Positions 37,001 through 52,400 of a stretch of DNA of 64,000 nucleotides are shown here, one piece after another (the first letter of the stretch is position 1; every line of letters begins with the position of its first letter). The notes under the pieces were generated by a model, which worked only from the letters and a program-made list of their open reading frames with translations, was not told where the DNA came from and made no database searches. Both the position numbers and the translations under genes were made by a program. This DNA is from Symsagittifera roscoffensis. Its lineage: Eukaryota > Xenacoelomorpha > Acoela > Convolutidae. Location of the stretch: contig NC_087062.1 of assembly GCF_963678635.1 (NCBI RefSeq), positions 96,279,705-96,343,704 of the forward strand, read 5' to 3'.

Positions 37001-40000
37001 TTTACGCAGCTTAGGCGAACCAAAACTACTCCACTCAAACGCAAATGACTTCATCATTATAAAAAAAATCAAAAACAAAACACAAAGCGATAAATCAACA
37101 AACAACGAAAAAAAACCAAAGGGTTGATCAAGACCAAACATTCGTACACCCTTTTCAGATTGCATTCGATACAATCAAGATGAAAACCTGCCAGTTGGAA
37201 AAACTTGAAAAAAATGATAGTCAGATAGAAGTTAATCATTATGAAATAGTTTACGCAGCTTAGGCTAGCTGCAACTACTCCACTCGAACGCAAATTACTT
37301 CATCATTATTAAAAAAAATAAGGAACAGCTCGAACAATTTGACTTCAGTAGCCCTACTAAAAGCAGCTTCGGCGAAAAAAAATCAAAACAAAATCAAAGC
37401 GATAAATGACATACATCGACAAAAAAAGAACGAATGATTGATCAAGAAAAAACATTTTTGTACACCATTAACATATTGCATTCAAGGCAATTAAGATGGA
37501 TATCTGCCACGTGAAAAAAAACTTGACAGAAAATGATATTCAGATAAAAGTTCATCATCATGAAATGGTTTACGCAGCTTAGGCGAACTGCAACTACTCC
37601 ACTCAAGAGCAAATTATTTCATAGTTCTAACTTAAAAGAAATCGAAAGCAATAAATCACATACATCAACGAAATAAAAAACCAAAACGTTGATCAAGACA
37701 AAACATTCGTACACCCTTTACCGATTGCATTCAATCCAATCAAGATGGAAACCTGCCAGTTGGAAAAACTTGAAAAAATGATAGTCAGAAAGAGGTTTAT
37801 CATTATGAAATAGTTCACGCAGCTTAGGCTAGCTGCAACTACTCCACTCGAACGCAAATTACTTCATCATTATAAAAAAAATTAGGAACCGCTCGAACAA
37901 TTTGACTTAAGTAGCGCTACTAGAAGCAGCTTCGGCGATAAAAATAAAAACAAAATCAAAGTGATAAATGACATACATCGACAAAAAAGAACGAAAGATT
38001 GATCAAGAAAAAACATTTGTACACCATTAACCTATTGCATTCAAGGCAATCAAGATGGAAATCTGCCACTTGCAAAAAACTTGACAAAAAATGATACTCA
38101 GATAAAAGTTGATCATTACGAAATAGTTTACGCAACTTAGGCGAACTGCAACTACTCCACTCAAACACAAATTACTTCATAATTCTAATATAAAAGAAAT
38201 CGAATCATTTAAATAAAGTAGCCTTAATACTGAACAAAATCTCAAAAACACAAAGCACAAAATCACATACATCAACGAAATGAAAAACCAAAGCGTTGAT
38301 CAAGACAACACATTCGTACACGCTTTTCCGATTGCATTCGATACAATAAAGATGAAAAGCTGCCAGTTGGAAAAAACTTGAAAAAAATGATAGTCAGATA
38401 GAAGTTAATCATTATGAAATAGTTTACGCAGCTTAGACTAGCTGCAGCTACTCCACTCAAACGCAAATTACTTCATCATTCTATCTTAAAAGAAATTGCA
38501 TCATTTAAATCAAGTAGCCTTAAGACTGAGCAAAAATTCAAAACAAACACAAAAAATAGATCACATACATCAACAAAATTAAAAGTCAAAAGGTTGATCA
38601 AGACAGAACCAGAACATTTGCACACCCTTTACCGATTGCATTGAACCCAAGGAAGATGGATATCTGACACTTGGAAAAAACTTTTTAAAAATGATAGTCA
38701 GATAGAAGTTAATCATTATGAAATAGTTCACGCAGCTTAGGCTAGCTGCAATACTCCACTCGAACGCAAATTACCTCATCACTATAGCAAATAAAAAATC
38801 GCTCGAACAAGTTGATATAAGTAGCCCTACTAAAAGCAGCTTCGGCGAAAAAAAATCAAAATAAAATCAAAGCGATAAAGGACAAACATCAACGAAAAAA
38901 GAACAACGGATTGATCAAGAAAAAACATTTGTACACCCTTAACCTATTGCATTCAATGCAATCAAGATTAAAATCAGCCACTTGGAAAAAAATTGACAAA
39001 AAAGGATACTTAGATAAAAGTTAATCATTCTGAAATAGTTTACGCAGCTTAGGCGAACCGCAACTACTCCAATCAAACGCAAATTACTTCATTATAAAAA
39101 AAATAAAAATCAAAAATAAAACACAAAGCGATAAATCACCAAACAACGAAAAAAACCAAAGGGTTGATCAAGACGAAACATTCGAACACCCTTTTCCGAT
39201 TGGATTCGATACAATCAAGATGAAAACCTACCAGTTGGAAAAAAACTTGAAAAAAAATGATAGTCAGATAGAAGTTAATCATTATGAAATAGTTTACGCA
39301 GCTTAGGCTAGATGCAACTACTCCACTCGAACGCAAATTACTTCATCATTATAAAAAAAATTAGGAACCGCTCGAACAATTTGACTTAAGTAGCCCTACT
39401 AGAAGCAGCTTCGGCGAAAAAAAATCAAAACAAAATCAAAGCGATAAATGACATACATCGACAAAAAAGAACGAATGATTGATCAAGAAAAAACATTTTT
39501 GTACACCATTAACCTATTGCATTCAAGGCAATCAAGATTAAAATCTGCCACTTGGAAAAAACTTGACAAAAAACATTTGTACACCATTAACCTATTGCAT
39601 TCAAGGCAATCAAGATGGAAATCTGCCACTTGCAAAAAACTTGACAAAAAATGATACTCAGATAAAGTTTATCATTATGAAATAGTTTACGCAGCCTAGG
39701 CGAACTGCAACTACTCCACTCAAACACAAATTACTTCATAATTCTAACTTAAAAGAAATCGAATCATTTCAATTAAGTAGCCTTAATACTGAACAAAATC
39801 TCAAAAACACAAAGCACAAAATCACATACATCAACGAAATGAAAAAACAAAGCGTTGATCAAGACAAAACATTCGTACACCCTTTACCGATTGCATTCAA
39901 TCCAATCAAGATGGAAACCTGCCAGTTGGAAAAAACTTGAAAAAAATGATAGTCAGATAGAAGATAATCATTATGAAATAGTTAACGCAGCTTAGGCTAG

Positions 40001-40660
40001 CTGCAATTACTCCACTCAAACGCAAATTACTTCATCAATCTATCTTAAAAGAAATGGCATCATTTAAATCAAGTAGCCTTAAGACTGAGCAAAAACTCAA
40101 AACAAACACAAAAAATAAATCACATACATCAATAAAATTAAAAGTCAAAAGGTTGATCAAGACAGAACATTTGCACACCCTTTACCGATTGCATTGAACC
40201 CAATGAAGATGATTATCTGACACTTGGGAAAAACTTGAAAAAAAAATGATAGTCAGATAGAAGTTAATCATTATGAACTAGTTCACGCAGCTTAGGCTAG
40301 CTGCAATACTCCACTCGAACGCAAATTACCACATCACTATAGCAAACAAAAAATCGCTCGAACAAGTTGACATAAGTAGCCATATTAAAAGCAGCTTCGG
40401 CGAAAAAAAAATCAAAACAAAATCAAAGCGATAAAGGACAAACATCAACGAAAAAAGAACAACGGATTGATCAGAAAAAAAAACATTTGTACACCCTTAA
40501 CCTATTGCATTCAATGCAATCAAGATTAAAATCTGCCACTTGGAAAAAATTGACAAAAAATGATACTTAGATAAAAGTTAATCATTCTGAAATAGTTTAC
40601 GCAGCTTAGGCGAACCGCAACTACTCCACTCAAACGCAAATTACTTCATCATTATAGAAA
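34080..40660 (+). repeat. Array zone 8: mixed A and B, first C monomers
   Basis: B monomers with GAAAGATTGATCAAG and A monomers alternate. Class C monomers, in which an A-run joins directly to AATCAAAAACAAAACACAAA, first appear near 35.0 and 37.05 kb. Hexanucleotide-level variants change often, so no single long HOR dominates. Confidence 0.75.
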
Positions 40661-43600
40661 AAAAAACACAAAGCGATAAATCACGAAACAACGAAAAAAA
40701 AACCAAAGGGTTGATCAAAACAAAACACTCGTACACCCTTTTTCGATTGGATTCGATACAATCAAGATGAAAACCTACCAGTTGGAAAAAAACTTGAAAA
40801 AAAGATAGTCAGATAGAAGTTAATCATTATGAAATAGTTTACGCAGCTTAGGCTAGCTGCAACTACTCCACTCGAACGCAAATTACTTCATCATTATAAA
40901 AAAAATTAGGAACCGCTCGAACAATTTGACTTAAGTAGCCCTACTAGAAGCAGCTTCGGCGAAAAAAAATCCAAACAAAATCAAAGCGATAAATGACATA
41001 CATCCACAAAAAAAGAACGAATGATTGATCAAGAAAAAACATTTTTGTACACCATTGACCTATTGCACTCAAGGCAATCAAGATTAAAATCTGTCACTTG
41101 GAAAAAACTTGACAAAAAATGATACTCAGCTAAAAGTTAATCATTCTGAAATAGTTTACGCAGCTTAGGCGAACTGCAACTACTCCAATCAAACGCAAAT
41201 TACTTCATCATTATAAAAAAAATCAAAAACAAAACACAAAGCGAGAAATCACCAAACAACGAAAAAAACCAAAGGGTTGATCAAGACAAAACATTCGTAC
41301 ACCCTTTTCCGATTGCATTCGATACAATCAAGATGAAAACCTGCCAGTTGGAAAAAACTTGAAAAAAATGATACTCAGCTAAAAGTTAATCATTCTGAAA
41401 TAGTTTACGCAGCTTAGGCGAACTGCAACTACTCCAATCAAACGCAAATTACTTCATCATTATAAAAAAAATCAAAAACAAAACACAAAGCGAGAAATCA
41501 CCAAACAACGAAAAAAAACCAAAGGGTTGATCAAGACAAAACATTCGTACACCCTTTTCCGATTGCATTCGATACAATCAAGATTAAAATCTGTCACTTC
41601 GAAAAAACTTGACAAAAAATGATACTCAGCTAAAAGTTAATCATTCTGAAATAGTTTACGCAGTTTAGGCGAACTGCAACTACTCCAATCAAACGCAAAT
41701 TACTTCATCATTATAAAAAAAATTAGGAACCGCTCGAACAATTTGACTTAAGTAGCCCTACTAGAAGCAGCTTCGGCGAAAAAAAATCCAAACAAAATCA
41801 AAGCGATAAATGACATACATCCACAAAAAAAGAACGAATGATTGATCAAGAAAAAACATTTTTGTACACCATTGACCTATTGCACTCAAGGCAATCAAGA
41901 TTAAAATCTGTCACTTGGAAAAAACTTGACAAAAAATGATACTCAGCTAAAAGTTAATCATTCTGAAATAGTTTACGCAGCTTAGGCGAACTGCAACTAC
42001 TCCAATCAAACGCAAATTACTTCATCATTATAAAAAAAATCAAAAACAAAACACAAAGCGAGAAATCACCAAACAACGAAAAAAACCAAAGGGTTGATCA
42101 AGACAAAACATTCGTACACCCTTTTCCGATTGCATTCGATACAATCAAGATGAAAACCTGCCAGTTGGAAAAAACTTGAAAAAAATGATACTCAGCTAAA
42201 AGTTAATCATTCTGAAATAGTTTACGCAGCTTAGGCGAACTGCAACTACTCCAATCAAACGCAAATTACTTCATCATTATAAAAAAAATCAAAAACAAAA
42301 CACAAAGCGAGAAATCACCAAACAACGAAAAAAAACCAAAGGGTTGATCAAGACAAAACATTCGTACACCCTTTTCCGATTGCATTCGATACAATCAAGA
42401 TTAAAATCTGTCACTTCGAAAAAACTTGACAAAAAATGATACTCAGCTAAAAGTTAATCATTCTGAAATAGTTTACGCAGTTTAGGCGAACTGCAACTAC
42501 TCCAATCAAACGCAAATTACTTCATCATTATAAAAAAATCAAAAACAAAACACAAAGCGAGAAATCACCAAACAACGAAAAAAAACCAAAGGGTTGATCA
42601 AGACAAAACATTCGTACACCCTTTTCCGATTGCATTCGATACAATCAAGATGAAAACCTGCCAGTTGGAAAAAACTTGAAAAAATGATAGTCAGATAGAA
42701 GTTAATCATTATGAAATAGTTTACGCAGCTTAGGCGAACTGCAACTACTCCAATCAAACGCAAATTACTTCATCATTATAAAAAAATCAAAAACAAAACA
42801 CAAAGCGAGAAACCACCAAACAACGAAAAAAAACCAAAGGGTTGATCAAGACCAAACATTCGTACACCCTTTTCCGATTGCATTCGATACAATCAAGATG
42901 AAAACCTGCCAGTTGGAAAAACTTGAAAAAATGATAGTCAGATAGAAGTTAATCATTATGAAATAGTTCACGCAGCTTAGGCTAGCTGCAATTACTCCAC
43001 TCAAACGCAAATTAGTTCATCAATCTATCTTAAAAGAAATGGCATCATTTAAATCAAGTAGCCTTAAGACTGAGCAAAAACTCAAAACAAACACAAAAAA
43101 TAAATCACATACATCAACAAAATTAAAAGTCAAAAGGTTGATCAAGACAGAACATTTGCACACCCTTTACCGATTGCATTGAACCCAATGAAGATGATTA
43201 TCTGACACTTGGGAAAAACTTGAAAAAAAAATGATAGTCAGATAGAAGTTAATCATTATGAACTAGTTTACGCAGCTTAGGCTAGCTGCAACTACTCCAC
43301 TCGAACGCAAATTACTTCATCATTATAAAAAAAATTAGGAACCGCTCGAACAATTTGACTTAAGTAGCCCTACTAGAAGCAGCTTCGGCGAAAAAAAATC
43401 CAAACAAAATCAAAGCGATAAATGACATACATCCACAAAAAAAGAACGAATGATTGATCAAGAAAAAACATTTTTGTACACCATTGACCTATTGCACTCA
43501 AGGCAATCAAGATTAAAATCTGTCACTTGGAAAAAACTTGACAAAAAAAGATACTCAGCTAAAAGTTAATCATTCTGAAATAGTTTACGCAGCTTAGGCG

Positions 43601-46600
43601 AACTGCAACTACTCCAATCAAACGCAAATTACTTCATCATTATAAAAAAAATCAAAAACAAAACACAAAGCGAGAAATCACCAAACAACGAAAAAACCAA
43701 AGGGTTGATCAAGACAAAACATTCGTACACCCTTTTCCGATTGCATTCGATACAATCAAGATGAAAACCTGCCAGTTGGAAAAAACTTGAAAAAAATGAT
43801 ACTCAGCTAAAAGTTAATCATTCTGAAATAGTTTACGCAGCTTAGGCGAACTGCAACTACTCCAATCAAACGCAAATTACTTCATCATTATAAAAAAAAT
43901 CAAAAACAAAACACAAAGCGAGAAATCACCAAACAACGAAAAAAAACCAAAGGGTTGATCAAGACAAAACATTCGTACACCCTTTTCCGATTGCATTCGA
44001 TACAATCAAGATTAAAATCTGTCACTTCGAAAAAACTTGACAAAAAATGATACTCAGCTAAAAGTTAATCATTCTGAAATAGTTTACGCAGTTTAGGCGA
44101 ACTGCAACTACTCCAATCAAACGCAAATTACTTCATCATTATAAAAAAATCAAAAACAAAACACAAAGCGAGAAATCACCAAACAACGAAAAAAAACCAA
44201 AGGGTTGATCAAGACAAAACATTCGTACACCCTTTTCCGATTGCATTCGATACAATCAAGATGAAAACCTGCCAGTTGGAAAAAACTTGAAAAAATGATA
44301 GTCAGATAGAAGTTAATCATTATGAAATAGTTTACGCAGCTTAGGCGAACTGCAACTACTCCAATCATACGCAAATTACTTCATCATTATAAAAAAATCA
44401 AAAACAAAACACAAAGCGAGAAACCACCAAACAACGAAAAAAAACCAAAGGGTTGATCAAGACCAAACATTCGTACACCCTTTTCCGATTGCATTCGATA
44501 CAATCAAGATGAAAACCTGCCAGTTGGAAAAACTTGAAAAAATGATAGTCAGATAGAAGTTAATCATTATGAAATAGTTCACGCAGCTTAGGCTAGCTGC
44601 AATTACTCCACTCAAACGCAAATTACTTCATCAATCTATCTTAAAAGAAATGGCATCATTTAAATCAAGTAGCCTTAAGACTGAGCAAAAACTCAAAACA
44701 AACACAAAAAATAAATCACATACATCAACAGAATTAAAAGTCAAAAGGTTGATCAAGACAGAACATTTGCACACCCTTTACCGATTGCATTGAACCCAAT
44801 GAAGATGATTATCTGACACTTGGGAAAAACTTGAAAAAAAAATGATAGTCAGATAGAAGTTAATCATTATGAACTAGTTCACGCAGCTTAGGCTAGCTGC
44901 AATACTCCACTCGAACGCAAATTACCACATCACTATAGCAAACAAAAAATCGCTCGAACAAGTTGACATAAGTAGCCATATTAAAAGCAGCTTCGGCGAA
45001 AGAAAATCAAAACAAAATCAAAGCGATAAAGGACAAACATCAACGAAAAAAGAACAACGGATTGATCAGAAAGAACATTTGTACACCCTTAACTTATTGC
45101 ATTCAATGCAATCAAGATTAAAATCTGCCACTTGGAAAAAATTGACAAAAAATGATACTTAGATAAAAGTTAATCATTCTGAAATAGTTTACGCAGCTTA
45201 GGCGAACCGCAACTACTCCACTCAAACGCAAATTACTTCATCATTATAGAAAAAAAAAACACAAAGCGATAAATCACCAAACAACGAAAAAAAAACCAAA
45301 GGGTTGATCAAAACAAAACACTCGTACACCCTTTTCCGATTGGATTCGATACAATCAAGATGAAAACCTACCAGTTGGAAAAAAACTTGAAAAAATGATA
45401 GTCAGATAGAAGTTAATCATTATGAAATAGTTTACGCAGCTTAGGCTAGCTGAAACTACTCCACTCGAACGCAAATTACTTCATCATTATAAAAAAAATT
45501 AGGAACCGCTCGAACAATTTGACTTAAGTAGCCCTACTGGAAGCAGCTTCGGCGAAAAAAAATCCAAACAAAATCAAAGCGATAAATGACATACATCCAC
45601 AAAAAAAGAACGAATGATTGATCAAGAAAAAACATTTTTGTACACCATTGACCTATTGCACTCAAGGCAATCAAGATTAAAATCTGTCACTTGGAAAAAA
45701 CTTGACAAAAAATGATACTCAGCTAAAAGTTAATCATTCTGAAATAGTTTACGCAGCTTAGGCGAACTGCAACTACTCCAATCAAACGCAAATTACTTCA
45801 TCATTATAAAAAAAATCAAAAACAAAACACAAAGCGAGAAATCACCAAACAACGAAAAAAACCAAAGGGTTGATCAAGACAAAACATTCGTACACCCTTT
45901 TCCGATTGCATTCGATACAATCAAGATGAAAACCTGCCAGTTGGAAAAAACTTGAAAAAAATGATACTCAGGTAAAAGTTAATCATTCTGAAATAGTTTA
46001 CGCAGCTTAGGCGAACTGCAACTACTCCAATCAAACGCAAATTACTTCATCATTATAAAAAAATCAAAAACTAAAAACACAAAGCGAGAAATCACTAAAC
46101 AACGAAAAAAAACCAAAGGGTTGATCAAGACAAAACATTCGTACACCCTTTTCCGATTGCATTCGATACAATCAAGATTAAAATATGTCACTTCGAAAAA
46201 ACTTGACAAAAAATGATACTCAGCTAAAAGTTAATCATTCTGAAATAGTTTACGCAGTTTAGGCGAACTGCAACTACTCCAATCAAACGCAAATTACTTC
46301 ATCATTATAAAAAAATCAAAAACAAAACACAAAGCGAGAAATCACCAAACAACGAAAAAAAACCAAAGGGTTGATCAAGACAAAACATTCGTACACCCTT
46401 TTCCGATTGCATTCGATACAATCAAGATGAAAACCTGCCAGTTGGAAAAAACTTGAAAAAAATGATAGATAGAAGTTAATCATTATGAAATAGTTTACGC
46501 AGCTTAGGCGAACTGCAACTACTCCAATCAAACGCAAATTACTTCATCATTATAAAAAAAATAAAAAACAAAACAAAGCGAGAAATCACCAAACAACGAA

Positions 46601-48480
46601 AAAAAACCAAAGGGTTGATCAAGACAAAACATTCGTACACCCTTTTCCGATTGCATTCGATACAATCAAGATGAAAACCTGCCAGTTGGAAAAAATTTGA
46701 AAAAAAATGATAGTCAGATAGAAGTTAATCATTATGAAATAGTTTACGCAGCTTAGGCTAGCTGCAGCTACTCCACTCGAACGCAAATTACCACATCACT
46801 ATAGCAAACAAAAAATCGCTCGAACAAGTTGACATAAGTAGCCATATTAAAAGCAGCTTCGGCGAAAAAAAATCAAAACAAAATCAAAGCGATAAAGGAC
46901 AAACATCAACGAAAAAAGAACAACGGATTGATCAGAAAAAACATTTGTACACCCTTAACCTATTGCATTCAATGCAATCAAGATTAAAATCTGCCACTTG
47001 GAAAAAATTGACAAAAAATGATGCTTAGATAAAAGTTAATCATTCTGAAATAGTTTACGCAGCTTAGGCGAACCGCAGCTACTCCACTCAAACGCGAATT
47101 ACTTCATCATTATAAAAAAAAACACAAAGCGATAAATCACCAAACAACGAAAAAAAAAACCAAAGGGTTGATCAAAACAAAACACTCGTACACCCTTTTC
47201 CGATTGGATTCGATACAATCAAGATGAAAACCTACCAGTTGGAAAAAAACTTGAAAAAATGATAGTCAGATAGAAGTTAATCATTATGAAATAGTTTACG
47301 CAGCTTAGGCTAGCTGCAACTACTCCACTCGAACGCAAATTACTTCATCATTATAAAAAAAATTAGGAACCGCTCGAACAATTTGACTTAAGTAGCCCAA
47401 CTAGAAGCAGCTTCGGCGAAAAAAAAATCCAAACAAAATCAAAGCGATAAATGACATACATCGACAAAAAAAGAACGAATGATTGATCAAGAAAAAACAT
47501 TTTTGTACACCATTGACCTATTGCATTCAAGGCAATCAAGATTAAAATCTGTCACTTGAAAAAAACTTGACAAAAAATGATACTCAGCTAAAAGTTAATC
47601 ATTCTGAAATAGTTTACGCAGCTTAGGCGAACTGCAACTACTCCAATCAAACGCAAATTACTTCATCATTATAAAAAAAATCAAAAACAAAACACAAAGC
47701 GAGAAATCACCAAACAACGAAAAAAACCAAAGGGTTGATCAAGACAAAACATTCGTACACCCTTTTCCGATTGCATTCGATACAATCAAGATGAAAACCT
47801 GCCAGTTGGAAAAAACTTGAAAAAAATGACAGTCAGATAGAAGTTAATCATTATGAAATAGTTTACGCAGCTTAGGCTAGCTGCAACTATTCCACTCGAA
47901 CGCAAATTACTTCATCATTATAAAAAAAAATTAGGAACCGCTCGAACAATTTGACTTAAGTAGCCCTACTAGAAGCAGCTTCGGCAAAAAAAAATCAAAG
48001 CGATAAATGACATACATCGACAAAAAAAAGAACGAATGATTGATCAAGAAAAAACATTTTTGTACACCATTGACCTATTGCATTCAAGGCAATCAAGATT
48101 AAAATCTGCCACTTGGAAAAAACTTGACAAAAAATGATACTCAGCTAAAAGTTAATCATTCTGAAATAGTTTACGCAGCTTAGGCGAACCGCAACTACTC
48201 CACTCAAACGCAAATTACTTCATCATTATAAAAAAAAATCAAAAACAAAACACAAAGCGAGAAATCACCAAACAACGAAAAAAAACCAAAGAGTTGATCA
48301 AGACAAAACATTCGTACACCCTTTTCCGATTGCATTCGATACAATCAAGATGAAAACCTGCCAGTTGGAAAAAACTTCAAAAAAATGATAGTCAGATAGA
48401 AGTTAATCATTATGAAATAGTTTACGCAGCTTAGGTGAACCGCAACAACTCCACTCGAACGCAAATTACTTCATCATTAT
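40660..48480 (+). repeat. Array zone 9: C-rich HOR, periods about 817, 1,612 and 2,164 bp
   Basis: The B marker CTACTAGAAGCAGCTTCGGC with following AATCCAAACAAAATC starts at 40941, 41758 and 43370; a variant copy (CTACTGG) starts at 45534. Gaps are 817, 1,612 and 2,164 bp. Between them are runs of class C monomers of 248-252 bp (hairpin boxes near 41157, 41405 and 41657). Units differ by whole numbers of monomers, as expected from unequal exchange. Confidence 0.87.
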
Positions 48481-51400
48481 AAAAAAAATAAGGAACCGCT
48501 CGAACAATTTGACTCAAGTAGCCCTACTAGAAGCAGCTTCGGCGAAAAAAAAATCAAAACAAAATCAAAGTGATAAATGACATACATCGACAAAAAAAGA
48601 ACGAATGATTGATCAAGAAAAAACATTTTTGTACACCATTGACCTATTGCATTCAAGGCAATCAAGATTAAAATCTGCCACTTGGAAAAAACTTGACAAA
48701 AAATGATACTCAGCTAAAAGTTAATCATTCTGAAATAGTTTACGCAGCTTAGGCGAACCGCAACTACTCCACTCAAACGCAAATTACTTCATCATTATAA
48801 AAAAAAATCAAAAACAAAACACAAAGCGAGAAATCACCAAACAACGAAAAAAAACCAAAGAGTTGATCAAGACAAAACATTCGTACACCCTTTTCAGATT
48901 GCATTCGATACAATCAAGATGAAAACCTGCCAGTTGGAAAAAACTTCAAAAAAATGATAGTCAGATAGAAGTTAATCATTATGAAAAATTTTACGCAGCT
49001 TAGGCTAGCTGCAACTACTCCACTCGAACGTAAATTACTTCATCATTATAAAAAAAATAGGAAACCGCTCGAACAATTTGACTTAAGTAGCCCTACTAGA
49101 AGCAGCTTCGGCGAAAAAAAAATCAAAACAAAATCAAAGTGATAAATGACATACATCGACAAAAAAGAACGAAAGATTGATCAAGAAATAACATTTGTAC
49201 ACCATTAACCTATTGCATTCAAGGCAATTAAGATGGAAATCTGCCACTTGCAAAAAACTTGACAAAAAATGATACTCAGGTAAAAGTTGATCATTATGAA
49301 ATAGTTTACGCAGCTTAGGCGAACTGCAACTAATCCACTCAAACAAATTACTTCATAATTCTAACTTAAAAGAAATCGAATCATTTAAATCAAGTAGCCT
49401 TAATACTGAGCAAAAAAATCACATACATCAACGAAATGAAAAACCAAAGCGTTGATCAAGACAAAACATTCGTACACCCTTTACTGATTGCATTCAATCC
49501 AATCAAGATGGAAACCTGCCAGTTGGAAAAAACTTGAAAAAATGATAGTCAGATAGAAGATAATCATTATGAAATAGTTTTATGCAGCTTAGGCTAGCTG
49601 CAATTACTCCACTCAAACGCAACTTACTTCATCATTCTATCTTTAAAAAAATCGCATCATTTAAATCAAGTAGCCTGAAGACTGAGCAAAAACTCAAAAC
49701 AAACACAAAAAAATAAATCACATGCATCAACAAAATTAAAAGTAAAAAGGTTGATCAAGACAGAACATTTGCACACCCTTTACCGATTGCATTGAACCCA
49801 AGGAAGATGGATATCTGACACTTGGGAAAAACTTGAACAAAAATGATAGTCAGATAGAAGTTAATCATTATGAAATAGTTCACGCAGCTTAGGCTAGCTG
49901 CAACTACTCCACTCGAACACAAATTACCTCATCACTATAACAAATAAAAAAAAAATCGCTCGAACAAGTTGACATAAATAGCCCTACTAAAAGCAGCTTC
50001 GGTGAAAAAAAAATCAAAACAAAATCAAAGCGATAAATGACATACATCGACAAAAAAAAGAACGAATGATTAATCAAGAAAAAACATTTTTGTACACCAT
50101 TGACCTATTGCATTCAAGGCAATCAAGATTAAAATCTGCCACTTGGAAAAAACTTGACAAAAAATGATACTCAGCTAAAAGTTAATCATTCTGAAATAGT
50201 TTACGCAGCTTAGGCGAACCGCAACTACTCCACTCAAACGCAAATGACTTCATCATTATAAAAAAAATCAAAAACAAAACACAAAGCGATAAATCACCAA
50301 ACAACGAAAAAAAACCAAAGCGTTGATCAAGACAAAACATTCGTACACCCTTTTCCGATTGCATTCGATACAATCAAGATGAAAACCTGTCAGTTGGAAA
50401 AAACTTGAAAAAAATGATAGTCAGATAGATGTTAATCATTATGAAAAATTTTACGCAGCTTAGGCTAGCTGCAACTACTCCACTCGAACGTAAATTACTT
50501 CATCATGATTAAAAAAAATAAGAAACCACTCGAACAATTTGACTTAAGTAGCCCTACTAGAAGCAGCTTCGGCGAAAAAAATAATCAAAACAAAATCAAA
50601 GTGATAAATGACATACATCGACAAAAAAGAACGAAAGATTGATCAAGAAAAAACATTTGTACACCATTAACCTATTGCATTCAAGGCAATCAAGATGGAA
50701 ATCTGCCACTTGCAAAAAACTTGACAAAAAATGATACTCAGATAAAAATTGATCATTATGAAATAGTTTACGCAGCTTAGGCGAACTGCAACTAATCCAC
50801 TCAAACACAAATTACTTCATAATTCTAACTTAAAAGAAATCGAATCATTTAAATCAAGTAGCCTTAATACTGAGCAAAAAATTACATACATCAACGAAAT
50901 GAAAAACCAAAGCGTTGATCAAGACAAAACATTCGTACACCCTTTACTGATTGCATTCAATCCAATCAAGATGGAAACCTGCCAGTTGGAAAAAACTTGA
51001 AAAAAGGATAGTCAGATAGAAGATAATCATTATGAAATAAATTACGCAGCTTAGGCTAGCTGCAATTACTCCACTCAAACGCAACTTACTTCATCATTCT
51101 ATCTTAAAAGAAATCGCATCATTTAAATCAAGTAGCCTGAAGACTAAGCAAAAACTCAAAACAAACACAAAAAAATAAATCACATACATCAACAAAATTA
51201 AAAGTAAAAAGGTTGATCAAGACAGAAAATTTGCACACTCTTTACCGATTGCATTGAACCCAAGGAAGATGGATATCTGAAACTTGGGAAAAACTTGAAA
51301 AAAAATGATAGTCAGATAGAAGTTAATCATTATGAAATAGTTCACGCAGCTTAGGCTAGCTGCAACTACTCCACTCGAACGCAAATTACCTCATCACTAT

Positions 51401-52400
51401 AACAAATAAAAAAAAATCGCTCGAACAAGTTGACATAAGTAGCCCTACTAAAAGCAGCTTCGGTGAAAAAAAAATCAAAACAAAATCAAAGCGATAAAGG
51501 ACAAACATCAACGAAAAAAGAACGGATTGATCAAGAAAAAACATTTGTACACCCTTAACCTATTGCATTCAATGCAATCAAGATTAAAATCTGCCACTTG
51601 GAAAAAACTTGACAAAAACTGATACTCAGATAAAAGTTAAGCATTCTGAAATAGTTAACGCAGCTTAGGCGAACCGCAACTACTCCACTCAAACGCAAAT
51701 AAAAATAAAAAATAAAATAAAAAATCAAAAACAAAACACAAAGCGATAAATCACCAAACAACAGAAAAAAACCAAAGGGTTGATCAAGACAAAACATTCG
51801 TACACCCTTTTCCGATTATATTCGATACAATCAAGATGAAAAGCTGCCAGTTGGAAAAAACTTCAACAAAATGATAGTCAGATAGAAGTTAATCATTATG
51901 AAATAGTTTACGCAGCTTAGGTGAACCGCAACTACTCCACTCGAACGCAAATTACTTCAACATTATAAAAAAAATAAGGAACCGATCGAACAATTTGACT
52001 CAAGTAGCCCTACTAGAAGCAGCTTCGGCGAAAAAAAAATCAAAACAAAATCAAAGTGATAAATGACATACATCGACAAAAAAAGAACAAAAGATTGATC
52101 AAGAAAAAACATTTGTACACCATTAACCTATTGCATTCAATGCAATCAAGATTAAAATCTGCCACTTGGAAAAATTTGACAAAAAATGATACTCAGATAA
52201 AAGTTAATCATTCTGAAAAAGTTTACGCAGCTTAGGCGAACCGCAACTACTCCACTCAAACGCAAATAAAAATAAAATAAAAAATCAAAAACAAAACACA
52301 AACCTCTAAATCACCAAACAACGAAAAAAAAACCAAAGGGTTGATCAAGACAAAACATTCGTACACCCTTTTCCGATTGCATTCGATACAATCAAGATGA
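48480..52400 (+). repeat. Array zone 10: mixed A, B, C monomers
   Basis: Blocks at 49.1-50.4 kb and 50.5-51.8 kb repeat one another with small differences. At 51.70 and 52.26 kb the C monomers gain a simple A/T insertion (AAATAAAAATAAAATAAAAA type) in place of ATTACTTCATCATTAT. Confidence 0.75.
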